Positions 9,098 to 16,263 of a DNA stretch of 64,000 nt are shown one piece after another; position 1 is the first letter of the stretch; every line of letters starts with the position of its first letter. Below the pieces are notes generated by a model. It had not been told where the DNA came from, did no database searches, and worked only from the letters and a program-made list of their open reading frames with translations. The stretch is from Pontivivens nitratireducens (lineage in GTDB: Bacteria; Pseudomonadota; Alphaproteobacteria; Rhodobacterales; Rhodobacteraceae). The translations under genes and the position numbers were made by a program. Location: the NCBI RefSeq assembly GCF_014235845.1, contig NZ_JACJUQ010000007.1:1-64000 (forward strand), written 5' to 3'.

Positions 9098-9347
9098 GGG
9101 TCGCTTCGGTCTCCACCAACCCCACGATATGCAGCATTGTGGATGCTACGTTGCACCCTCACCAACCGCCCCGATGACATCTGACCGGCGAACCTCGGCA
9201 GGCAGAGAATCACCCTAGGGTTGTGTGGCATGAAGAAGGCGGGATCGTGGTATTTCCGTGGCAAAGCACCGTATCGAATCGCACAAATCTGACCCAAGCC
9301 ATTGAACTATAATTGTTTTATACGACACTCCCAAGGCGAGGTATGGC
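9098..9347. other. Intergenic region after rlmB, no gene seen
   Basis: About 250 bases between rlmB and the small-RNA promoter. A short minus-strand frame (9094-9297, 67 residues) has no recognisable family, biased composition and no ribosome site, so I do not call it. The last part (about 9300-9330) is AT-rich. Confidence 0.5.
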
Positions 9348-9376
9348 TTAGCGTTGAGGGAATCCCGTGCTACACT
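9348..9376 (+). promoter_or_regulatory. Predicted promoter of the candidate small RNA
   Basis: TTAGCG (9348-9353), a 17-base spacer and TACACT (9371-9376). The -10 box is good and the -35 box moderate. Transcription would begin near 9383. Confidence 0.4.
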
Positions 9377-9382
9377 CTAATC

Positions 9383-9471
9383 TGGAGGGGGGTGTGAACG
9401 GCCCCCGGTTTTCTCCACTACTGTCCCTCGTTCCCACCTCACGCCCGGAGCGCTGCTTCGGGCGTTTTTTT
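9383..9471 (+). ncRNA. Candidate small non-coding RNA of about 90 nt, family unknown
   Basis: The stretch has a promoter-like start, a first hairpin with GGGGG (within 9387-9392) pairing to CCCCC (9402-9406), a pyrimidine-rich single-stranded linker (9409-9440, with TCCCTCGTTCCCACCTC) and a terminal hairpin followed by a run of T. No open frame with a ribosome site fits inside. It sits just before the CoA-binding protein gene, whose ATG is 36 bases past the terminator. It does not match tmRNA, SRP RNA or RNase P by eye; 6S RNA is not supported. A leader/attenuator of the next gene is the main alternative. Confidence 0.5.
9442..9471 (+). terminator. Strong Rho-independent terminator
   Basis: CGCCCGGAGC (9442-9451) pairs with GCTTCGGGCG (9455-9464) with one G-T wobble and a GCT loop, followed by seven T (9465-9471). 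This is the clearest intrinsic terminator in the window, and it lies before, not after, a protein gene. Confidence 0.85.
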
Positions 9472-9506
9472 GTGACGGATCGCGGCTGCGGGACTATCGT
9501 GGGGAT

Positions 9507-9986
9507 ATGACCTATTCCGATGAGATGATGAAAACCGTCCTGCAACGCACACGGACGATCGCGTGTGTGGGCGTTTCGCTGAATGAGGTGCGGCCCTCCT
9601 ACTTCGTGGCGCGATACCTCAAGCTGAAGGGCTTCGACGTGCATGGGGTGAACCCGGCTTACGCGGGTCAGACCGCCTTTGGTCATACAATCGTGCCTAG
9701 CCTGGCCGATCTGCCAGCCGAAACCCGTATCGACATGGTCGATGTCTTTCGTCGATCCGATCAGGCGGGCGCCGTGGTGGACGAGGCGCTGGAGGTCCTG
9801 GCCGAGCGGGGTCTGTCGACGATCTGGATGCAGATCGGTGTCGAGGATGCCGCCGCAGCCGCACGCGCGCAGGCACAGGGCATCACCGTCATCATGAACC
9901 GCTGTCCCAAGATCGAATACCAACGTCTGTTTGGCGAATTGCGGTGGGGCGGCTTCGCCACCGGGGTCATCTCGTCGAAGCGTTGA
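9507..9986 (+). CDS. CoA-binding domain protein, YccU family
   Basis: Single-domain protein of 159 residues with a Rossmann-type CoA-binding fold. IACVGVSLNEVRPSYFVARYL carries the nucleotide-binding turn and the PS(Y/F) signature of the YccU family; VNPAYAGQ and TIWMQIGVEDAAAA follow at the usual distances, ending with the conserved NRCPKIE(Y/W). It corresponds to the CoA-binding N-terminal part of succinyl-CoA synthetase alpha but lacks the ligase domain. Its exact role is unknown. Confidence 0.87.
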   Translation: MTYSDEMMKTVLQRTRTIACVGVSLNEVRPSYFVARYLKLKGFDVHGVNPAYAGQTAFGHTIVPSLADLPAETRIDMVDVFRRSDQAGAVVDEALEVLAERGLSTIWMQIGVEDAAAAARAQAQGITVIMNRCPKIEYQRLFGELRWGGFATGVISSKR

Positions 9987-10038
9987 TCGCGTCAGACGGC
10001 GGCCACGGCGCCCTTCATTCCAAAATTCCAAAATCGTA

Positions 10039-10085
10039 TTTTGCCAGAAATGTGCAAAACCGGATGCGTTTTGCGACACGCGCAA
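10039..10085. promoter_or_regulatory. Two TTTTGC...GCAA inverted repeats upstream of the sulfhydrylase gene
   Basis: TTTTGC (10039-10044) and GCAAAA (10054-10059) form a perfect dyad with a 9-base gap. A second TTTTGC at 10069-10074, exactly 30 bases downstream of the first, faces GCAA at 10082-10085. The region is AT-rich and 35-80 bases before the start codon, so a regulator site is plausible. I could not fit a SAM or SAH riboswitch here. Confidence 0.4.
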
Positions 10086-10119
10086 TTAGGGTTCGCGAAA
10101 ACAACGGGGAGATTCCGAG

Positions 10120-11415
10120 ATGACCGATACCGCACCCACCTATTCCTTCGAGACGCTGCAAATCCATGCGGGTTCTAAACCCGATCCCGAAACGGGTGCC
10201 CGGCAGACGCCGATCTATCAGAACACCGGCTACGTGTTTCGCGATACCGATCACGCGGCGGCCCTGTTCAACCTTCAGGAAGTCGGCTTCATCTATTCGC
10301 GCCTGACCAACCCCACCGTCTCCGTCTTGCAGGAGCGGGTGGCCACGCTGGAGGGCGGCGTCGGCGCGACCGCCTGCTCATCCGGTCATGCGGCGCAGAT
10401 CCTGGCGCTGCTGCCGCTGATGGGTCCGGGCGACAACATCGTCGTCTCCACCCGCCTTTATGGCGGCACGGTCACGCAATTCTCGCAGACCATCAAGCGG
10501 TTCGGATGGGAGGCGAAGTTCGTCGATTTTGACGATCGCGGTGCCGTCAGCAGGGCCTGCACCAAGAAGACCAAGGCGATTTTCTGCGAATCCATCGCCA
10601 ATCCCGGCGGTCACGTCACCGACCTGCCCGCCATTGCCAAGATCGCGGAGCGCAAGGGCGTGCCCCTGATCGTGGACAACACCACCGCCACCCCTTATCT
10701 GTGCCGCCCGTTCGAGCATGGCGCGCATATCGTCGTACATTCGACGACGAAATACCTCAGCGGCAACGGCACATCCATGGGCGGGATCGTCGTGGATTCG
10801 GGCAACTTCGACTGGTCTGCCTCGGAAAAATTCCCCAGCCTCAGCCAGCCGGAACCCGCCTATCACGGCCTGAAATTTCATGAGACGTTCGGCCCCCTCG
10901 CCTACACGCTGCACGGTCATGCGGTCGGTCTGCGCGATCTGGGGCCGTGCCAGTCGCCGCAAAACGCCTTCCAGACCCTGCTGGGAATTGAGACGTTGAG
11001 CCTGCGGATGGAGCGTCACTGCGAAAACGCCAAGAAAATCGCCGAGTGGTTGGAAAACGACGACCGTATCGAGAGTGTCAGCTATGCCGGGCTGAAATCT
11101 TCACCCGTATACCGCCGCGCGCGCAAGCTATGCCCCAAGGGCGCATCCGGCCTGTTTACGTTCAAGGTAAAGGGCGGGTACGAGGCGTGCCGCAAGCTGG
11201 TCGAGGCGCTGAACATCTTCAGCCACGTCGCGAATCTGGGCGACACCCGCAGCCTGATCATCCATTCCGCATCCACCACGCACCGGCAGCTGTCACCCGA
11301 GCAGCAGGAGGCAGCGGGCGCCGGGCCGGACATGGTGCGTGTCTCCATCGGTCTGGAAAATGTCGATGACCTGATCGCGGATCTGGATCAGGGGCTGAAG
11401 GCCGCGTTGGCCTGA
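10120..11415 (+). CDS. metY: O-acetylhomoserine aminocarboxypropyltransferase (sulfhydrylase)
   Basis: PLP enzyme of the Cys/Met-metabolism family that makes homocysteine from O-acetylhomoserine and sulfide. 431 residues, the usual OAH-sulfhydrylase length and longer than cystathionine enzymes (about 390). Lys211 in VVHSTTKYLSGNG is the expected Schiff-base lysine; SSGHAAQ and VDNTTATPYLCRP are further PLP-site motifs. The ribosome site GGGGAGA precedes the ATG. Upstream dyads suggest transcriptional control by sulfur or methionine status. Methionine gamma-lyase is less likely from the length and N-terminal motif SFETLQIHAG. Confidence 0.88.
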   Translation: MTDTAPTYSFETLQIHAGSKPDPETGARQTPIYQNTGYVFRDTDHAAALFNLQEVGFIYSRLTNPTVSVLQERVATLEGGVGATACSSGHAAQILALLPLMGPGDNIVVSTRLYGGTVTQFSQTIKRFGWEAKFVDFDDRGAVSRACTKKTKAIFCESIANPGGHVTDLPAIAKIAERKGVPLIVDNTTATPYLCRPFEHGAHIVVHSTTKYLSGNGTSMGGIVVDSGNFDWSASEKFPSLSQPEPAYHGLKFHETFGPLAYTLHGHAVGLRDLGPCQSPQNAFQTLLGIETLSLRMERHCENAKKIAEWLENDDRIESVSYAGLKSSPVYRRARKLCPKGASGLFTFKVKGGYEACRKLVEALNIFSHVANLGDTRSLIIHSASTTHRQLSPEQQEAAGAGPDMVRVSIGLENVDDLIADLDQGLKAALA

Positions 11416-11436
11416 GCACGGCACGGATAGGAAACC

Positions 11437-11463
11437 GCGCGCCCCGGACGCTTCGGGGCGCGC
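11437..11463. terminator. Bidirectional terminator-like hairpin between metY and the SIMPL gene
   Basis: GCGCGCCCCG (11437-11446) pairs perfectly with CGGGGCGCGC (11454-11463) across a 7-base loop, midway between two convergent genes. There is no T-run, so it may work with Rho or simply protect 3' ends. Confidence 0.5.
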
Positions 11464-11473
11464 GCCTGTCGCA

Positions 11474-12178
11474 TCACTCGATGGCGAACACGACGTTGAC
11501 GCGGGCGTTCAGACCGACCTCGCCCTCCGCAATCGGAACGGACATGTCCGATGCCATTCGCGCCATTGCCATTTCCGGCTGCGGGCGCGAGACGCCCCCG
11601 GCTTCGTCTATGCTGATAACAGGTCCCAGCGTCGCACCGGCGGCTTCGACATATAGCCGCGCGCGCGTCATCGCGTCCTCCACCGCTTCGCGACGTGCCT
11701 CCTCCATCAATGCGTCGGTATCGGACAGGCCGAAGCTGATGCCGTTGATCCGGTTCGCGCCAGCCACGGTCACACCGTCCAGAACGTCGCCCAGCGTGGG
11801 CAGCTTGGTCACGCGGATCAGCAGGGTGTTGGTCGCCTCGTACCCGACGATGCGCGGCCCCTGACCATTGCGCACCTCCGTATGATCATAGACCGGTTGC
11901 AGGTTCAGCCCCGAGGTCTGCCTGTCCGCCCCTTCGATCCCGGCAGTGTCCAGCACGTCGAACAAGGCCTGCATCGCGCGGGTGTTCGCCCGCAGAGCAT
12001 CGGTGGCGGTCTGACCCTGCTCGCTGACGCCGACCGTTATGGTGGCAAGATCGGGTGCTGCCGTGACCTCACCCACTCCCGAAACGGTCACACGCCGTTC
12101 CGGCATGTCCTGTGCGACAGAGGCGGACCCGGCGGCCAGCCCCAGCAACATCACGGGAACAATCATCAAACGGCGCAT
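11474..12178 (-). CDS. Periplasmic SIMPL-domain (DUF541) protein
   Basis: Exported protein of 234 residues with a signal peptide ending near SASVAQ (residue 23). The body matches the SIMPL/DUF541 family: RRVTVSGVGEVTAAPDLATI at the start, a middle DALRANTRAMQ helix, and the paired RREAVEDAMTRA and VNVVF strands near the end. E. coli YggE is the best-known member and has been linked to oxidative stress, but the molecular role is unknown. Single gene, convergent with metY. Confidence 0.88.
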   Translation of the reverse strand: MRRLMIVPVMLLGLAAGSASVAQDMPERRVTVSGVGEVTAAPDLATITVGVSEQGQTATDALRANTRAMQALFDVLDTAGIEGADRQTSGLNLQPVYDHTEVRNGQGPRIVGYEATNTLLIRVTKLPTLGDVLDGVTVAGANRINGISFGLSDTDALMEEARREAVEDAMTRARLYVEAAGATLGPVISIDEAGGVSRPQPEMAMARMASDMSVPIAEGEVGLNARVNVVFAIE

Positions 12179-12301
12179 GGCTCACTCCTTGAAACATCTG
12201 AAACTGTTCTGGCATGTAGGGTGCGCGCGATACCGAACCAACTGCGACTGGCGATCTTGACCGGTCGCGCCTAGATACTGAGCAAGCAGCAGGAGAGAGA
12301 C

Positions 12302-13105
12302 GTGCAATCAGGCGGTTTGACATCGACGCTAAGGATCGCTTTCGCGGCAATCGTGATCGCGACGGGCGCACATGCGCACGCGACTGCGGATTTTCCTGCG
12401 CCCGCCTCCTCAACCGTCAGGCCCGCGCCCACAGTCAGCATGGATCTTCCGCTGCACGGCCATCTGTCGCGCAATGTATCCCCGGTCGCGGGTCTTCGAG
12501 TTGCACAGGCCGGCGAACAGACAAGTGGAGCGGTGGAGACCTCCATGCCGCCCCGGCCCCGGCCGAGCGGCATCAACATGTCCGGGCTGGTGGGTGAGAA
12601 TTCGATCATCGGTGAACCGGTTGCGGTCGATCAGACCGGCACCATCGTTCGCCCGCGCCCCCGTGCGATCGTCGCGACCGACATCACCGATCGCGCCGTC
12701 GTCGAACAACTGCCTGACATCGATGCTCCGATCGACGTGGTCAGCGAACCGGCCAGCGACATCCTGCGCCCCCGCCCCCGGCCCGAGGGGTTCGGGCGGG
12801 AAATCCGCTCTATCGTCACCCAGCAACAGATCCAGCGCGTGCAGGAGGAGAACGAAAGCACGCCCGCCACGGCGACCGTGCGCAACGCGGCAAACGATGA
12901 CGACCGGATTTCGCTGGACCGCATCACCCTGATCGGCGTGTTCGGTACAGAGGAAACACGCCGCGCCCTTCTGCGGATGCCCAATGGCGATTTCCAGCCC
13001 ATTGCCCGTGGCACGCTCGTGGATGGCTGGCGTGTCCTGACGATTGATCGCGACACGGTGCGCATTGGTCGAAACTCCGAGGTGCTGATCCTCGAAATGC
13101 CCTGA
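12302..13105 (+). CDS. Exported PRPR-rich protein with a PilP/GspC-like C-terminal domain
   Basis: 267 residues starting at a GTG preceded by GGAGAGAGAC. A hydrophobic N-terminal segment (TLRIAFAAIVIATGAHAHA) looks like a signal peptide or anchor. The middle is low-complexity with three repeats of the type PRPRP (RPRPSGIN, VRPRPRAIV, LRPRPRPEG). The last 70 residues (ISLDRITLIGVFGTEETR through RGTLVDGWRV) resemble the small beta domain of PilP or type II secretion GspC, which binds secretins. No secretion genes are nearby, so the function is unassigned; domain similarity is from memory and moderate. Confidence 0.6.
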   Translation: MQSGGLTSTLRIAFAAIVIATGAHAHATADFPAPASSTVRPAPTVSMDLPLHGHLSRNVSPVAGLRVAQAGEQTSGAVETSMPPRPRPSGINMSGLVGENSIIGEPVAVDQTGTIVRPRPRAIVATDITDRAVVEQLPDIDAPIDVVSEPASDILRPRPRPEGFGREIRSIVTQQQIQRVQEENESTPATATVRNAANDDDRISLDRITLIGVFGTEETRRALLRMPNGDFQPIARGTLVDGWRVLTIDRDTVRIGRNSEVLILEMP

Positions 13106-14704
13106 TCAACGCCCCTCGCGCCAGCTTTGCCATGCTTCTGGCGTGTCCAGATCGGTGGTCGCGGCCTGAGCGTCCAGCGCGACCTCGACCAGATATTCCT
13201 TCGCCTCTCGCAGCAGATCGCGCGCGCCGCGGTCGCCCTCCAACCGGGAGAGGCTCTCGAAAAAGCGGGCGCCGAACAGGATGGGATGCCCCGGTGTGCC
13301 GTCCTCATCGGTCGCGCGCACGATCTCCCGTCCGTCGGCAGGGCTGAAGGCTGCGATCAGCCGGTCGATATGAGCGGATGTGATATCGGGCATGTCGGCC
13401 AGCATGACGATCACCGCGTCCGCATCGGTTCTGCGTGCGGCGAGCCCGGCACGGATCGACGCGGCCATCCCCTCACCCGGATCGGCGACCTTCACGATCT
13501 GCGCGCCCCTGTTCGCGACGCTGTCCTGTCGGGGGGAGGCGGGCGGCAACATGACGTGCACCCGGTCGGCCGAACTGGCCACCGCCTGACCCACAACACG
13601 AGCCAGCAATGCCTCCCCCTCAACCTGTTCCAGCAACTTGTCGCGCCCGCGCATCCGACTGGAGGTTCCGGCGGCGAGGATCAGAACCTCCACCCTCGGT
13701 TTGCGCGATGATGCTTTGCGATCGCGCGGTTGTGGACGTGTCGGAATCTCCTTGAGCAATCCGCCGACGCCCATCCCCGCGATGTCACCCCCGGTCACAG
13801 GCAGATCGGCGGCGAGACGCTCCAGAATCCAGTCGGCACCGTTCAGCGCAGGCGAACGTGCGCAACCGGGCAGGCCGACGACGCGCCGCGCGCCAATCTG
13901 CGCCAGGAACAGCAGGTTGCCCGGATCGACCGGCATTCCGAACCGCTCGATCCGGCCCCCTGCGGCGATGACGGCGGCGGGGGCCACATCCGCACGGTCC
14001 GACGTGGCCGACCCACCGAGGATCAGCGCCAGTTCCGTTTCGCTTTGCCCCAGCGCATGTGCCAGCGCCTGAACCTCGTGTGGCAGGTGGTGAACCTCAC
14101 CCGTCGTCAGCCCCAGCCGATCCAGCCGCCGGCGCACCGCCGCCTCGCCCTTGTCCAGCAGCGAAGGTTTCATGCCAGGGGTGGCTGTCAGAAAGAGGTC
14201 GATCCGTCGCGCGCGAAACGGATGCAGTGCCAGGGCGGGTTGGCCCAGACAGGCCTCTGCCGCAGCAACGACATCATCCGGCACCGCATAGGGAATGACC
14301 TTCACCGTGGCCAGCATGGTGCGTGCCTCGACCCGCGCGTAGTCGGGCAAGGTGGCGAGGGTGATCGCCTCATCCACCCCGTTCAGGGTATCGACGACAG
14401 CGCGATCCACGCGCAACAGGCCTGCCGTTTCGGCGTAAAGATTGACCCGCCCGGTAAAGGGCGACGCCACGCGCATATCCGGCCCCGCCATACGGGCCGC
14501 CACATTTTCCGCCGCACGGTCCTCGCCCATATCGGCATCGCCCAGGCGGGCCACCACCACGCGCCGAACGCCGGCCGTCGTCAGAGCCTCGATATCCGAG
14601 GGCGACAGTCTGCGCCCCTTGCGCAACCGCAGGGTTCCCGCGCTGACCGAATGGGCCAGTATCGCGCCTGCTGCCTCTGCGGTTTCCACCTCACCGAATT
14701 GCAT
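13106..14704 (-). CDS. Molybdopterin-binding/nucleotidyltransferase fusion (MocA-like)
   Basis: 532-residue fusion. Residues 1 to about 330 form a molybdopterin-binding region of the MoeA/MogA type (LALILGGSATSDRADVAP; GLPGCARSPALNGADW). Residues from about 340 form a MobA/MocA-type nucleotidyltransferase with LILAAGTSSRMRGRDKLL as the nucleotide loop and VIVMLADMPDI as the metal-binding motif. MocA-like enzymes add cytidine to molybdopterin, the cofactor form used by xanthine dehydrogenase/CO dehydrogenase-type enzymes. It follows the xdhC-like gene by three bases, so the two are co-translated. Precise nucleotide (CTP or GTP) is inference. Confidence 0.85.
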   Translation of the reverse strand: MQFGEVETAEAAGAILAHSVSAGTLRLRKGRRLSPSDIEALTTAGVRRVVVARLGDADMGEDRAAENVAARMAGPDMRVASPFTGRVNLYAETAGLLRVDRAVVDTLNGVDEAITLATLPDYARVEARTMLATVKVIPYAVPDDVVAAAEACLGQPALALHPFRARRIDLFLTATPGMKPSLLDKGEAAVRRRLDRLGLTTGEVHHLPHEVQALAHALGQSETELALILGGSATSDRADVAPAAVIAAGGRIERFGMPVDPGNLLFLAQIGARRVVGLPGCARSPALNGADWILERLAADLPVTGGDIAGMGVGGLLKEIPTRPQPRDRKASSRKPRVEVLILAAGTSSRMRGRDKLLEQVEGEALLARVVGQAVASSADRVHVMLPPASPRQDSVANRGAQIVKVADPGEGMAASIRAGLAARRTDADAVIVMLADMPDITSAHIDRLIAAFSPADGREIVRATDEDGTPGHPILFGARFFESLSRLEGDRGARDLLREAKEYLVEVALDAQAATTDLDTPEAWQSWREGR

Positions 14705-14707
14705 GGA

Positions 14708-15730
14708 TCACCTGCCGGGCCGTGTCTCGACCCGGCGCAACCGCTCGGTGATCTGGGCGAGGATGGAAACGGCGATCTCCGCCGGGCTTTTCGCGCCGAT
14801 ATCCGCCCCGACGGGGGCATGGATCCGGGATATCGCGTCGGGGCTGAACCCTGCCGCCTGCAGGCGGGTCACCCGCTTGGCATGGGTCCGTGTCGATCCC
14901 AGACACCCCAGATAGAACACATCCATTCCCAGGGCGGCCACGATAGCGGGGTCGTCCAGCTTGGGGTCGTGGGTCAGGGTCACGATCGCACTGCGGCCGT
15001 CCGGCCTTGCCTCTCTCAATGCATCATCCGGCCATTCATGTTTCAACTCGACCGTCGGAAACCGTTCGGTGGAGGCGAATGCCTCACGCGGGTCGATCAC
15101 GGTAACGGCATAGCCCAGCATCTGCGCCATCTGGCTCAACGGTTGGGCGATGTGAACGGCCCCCACGATAAACAGGCGCAGGGGCGGGTTGTGCACCGCG
15201 ATGAACCACTCCTCCCCCTCCACCGTGACGATGGCCGAACGGTCCGATGCGATCGCGTCACGGACATGCAGGCCCAGTGGCGTACCGGCAGACCCGTCCA
15301 GCAAGACCCGCGACCAGTCGTGCAGGCTGGTCACGCAGGTCAGCGCCCGGCCTGACGCGCGCGCCTCAACCAGAACGCGCAGCAAGGCCTCGTCCAGCCC
15401 GTTCTCACCTCCGACAGGTTCGACGAGGATGCGGATCGTGCCCCCGCAGGCCAGACCGACGGCGAACGCGTCGTCATCGCTGACGCCATATGTCAGAACG
15501 CGCGGCTGACCGTCCTCCAGCGCGGCGAGCGCTTCCTCCACCACCGCCCCCTCGACGCATCCACCAGAGACGGAGCCCATCATTTGCGCTTCATCCGAAA
15601 TGACCAGTTGCGAGCCGACGGGGCGCGGCGCCGATCCCCATGTCTGGATCACGGTCGCCAAGGCGATACGCCGCCCCGATTGCACCCAATCGAGCGCAAT
15701 CCGGGGAATCTCATCCAGATGCTGCGTCAT
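14708..15730 (-). CDS. XdhC/CoxI family molybdenum-cofactor sulfuration/insertion protein
   Basis: 340 residues. The N-terminal XdhC domain has WGSAPRPVGSQLVI and the Cys motif SVSGGCVEGAVVEEAL; the C-terminal Rossmann domain has LFIVGAVHIAQPL and YLGCLGSTRTHAKR. XdhC proteins bind the cofactor and help insert its sulfurated form into xanthine dehydrogenase-type enzymes. The start at 15730 follows GGAGG by eight bases; the open frame extends 21 residues further without a good site. It heads a two-gene unit with the MocA-like fusion. Confidence 0.88.
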   Translation of the reverse strand: MTQHLDEIPRIALDWVQSGRRIALATVIQTWGSAPRPVGSQLVISDEAQMMGSVSGGCVEGAVVEEALAALEDGQPRVLTYGVSDDDAFAVGLACGGTIRILVEPVGGENGLDEALLRVLVEARASGRALTCVTSLHDWSRVLLDGSAGTPLGLHVRDAIASDRSAIVTVEGEEWFIAVHNPPLRLFIVGAVHIAQPLSQMAQMLGYAVTVIDPREAFASTERFPTVELKHEWPDDALREARPDGRSAIVTLTHDPKLDDPAIVAALGMDVFYLGCLGSTRTHAKRVTRLQAAGFSPDAISRIHAPVGADIGAKSPAEIAVSILAQITERLRRVETRPGR

Positions 15731-15818
15731 CGCACGGACCTCCATCGTTTGCACCAACCGCATGCCTGCCAGCCAGCGCGCAAGCCGACGCAATACTATT
15801 GCCTGCCAGATAGATCAT

Positions 15819-15831
15819 TTGAAACTTTCAA
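15819..15831. promoter_or_regulatory. Perfect 13-base palindrome upstream of the small peptide genes
   Basis: TTGAAACTTTCAA is an exact inverted repeat around a central C, in an AT-rich gap between the divergent xdhC-like gene and a small exported ORF. It could be an operator, and TTGAAA could double as a -35 box. No regulator is assigned. Confidence 0.35.
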
Positions 15832-15883
15832 TATCAATCGTTCGTAGCTTTCACATAGGGCGCAAACAGCGAGGGACTTCGAA

Positions 15884-16018
15884 ATGAGCCGAATACGAAC
15901 GCCATGCTGGCTGGGGACCGCACTTTTGACGGGGCAGGTCCCCGTTGAGGTCACGCCCGCGAATGCAGAGATTGTGCCCGGTTTGGAAACAGCGATATGC
16001 CCATTTCCACCCTTTTAG
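15884..16018 (+). CDS. Small putative exported peptide, 44 residues
   Basis: ATG at 15884 follows GAGGGACTTCGAA, a good ribosome site. The 44-residue frame has a basic start (MSRIRTPCW), a short hydrophobic run and TPANA-E resembling a signal-peptidase site near residue 28, leaving a 15-residue end (VPGLETAICPFPPF) with one cysteine. I recognise no family. The hydrophobic run is short, so export is uncertain. It lies 57 bases before a second small secreted ORF on the same strand. Confidence 0.4.
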   Translation: MSRIRTPCWLGTALLTGQVPVEVTPANAEIVPGLETAICPFPPF

Positions 16019-16075
16019 AGACCGCCGGTCACAGTCATATACGTCATCCCGATATAGTTGATTAAAGGTTCCATT

Positions 16076-16249
16076 ATGTACCGTATTTTGAATACTGCCC
16101 TGATCGCAATTACGCTGATCGCCATGCCGATCGCCGCCCAGGCCGAAAACAGCCACCTTGGCGGTTTGACCGGGCTGAGCAGTGAGCAGCTGGCCGATAT
16201 GACCCTTGAGGAAATCGCGCTGGTCATCCAGTCGCGCGGCGAAAAGTAA
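16076..16249 (+). CDS. Small secreted peptide, 57 residues
   Basis: ATG at 16076 with AAAGG eight bases upstream. A convincing signal peptide (basic MYRILN, hydrophobic TALIAITLIAMPIA, cleavage AAQA-E near residue 23) leaves a mature peptide of about 34 residues containing GLTGLSSEQLADMTLEEIAL, an acidic amphipathic helix. No cysteines or known family. A TTG at 16058 is an unlikely alternative start. It ends 14 bases before the convergent coxE-like gene. Confidence 0.6.
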   Translation: MYRILNTALIAITLIAMPIAAQAENSHLGGLTGLSSEQLADMTLEEIALVIQSRGEK

Positions 16250-16263
16250 GCTCTGCCACGGGA

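Noticed and set aside
9094-9297. 67-residue minus-strand ORF
   Set aside because: No ribosome site, no family, overlaps the rlmB end.
9987-10119. SAM-II or SAH riboswitch upstream of metY
   Set aside because: No match to the expected pseudoknot pattern; the region instead has simple dyads.
13730-15355. 541-residue plus-strand frame across the MocA-like and XdhC-like genes
   Set aside because: Spans two real genes on the other strand and their junction; no domain and biased composition.
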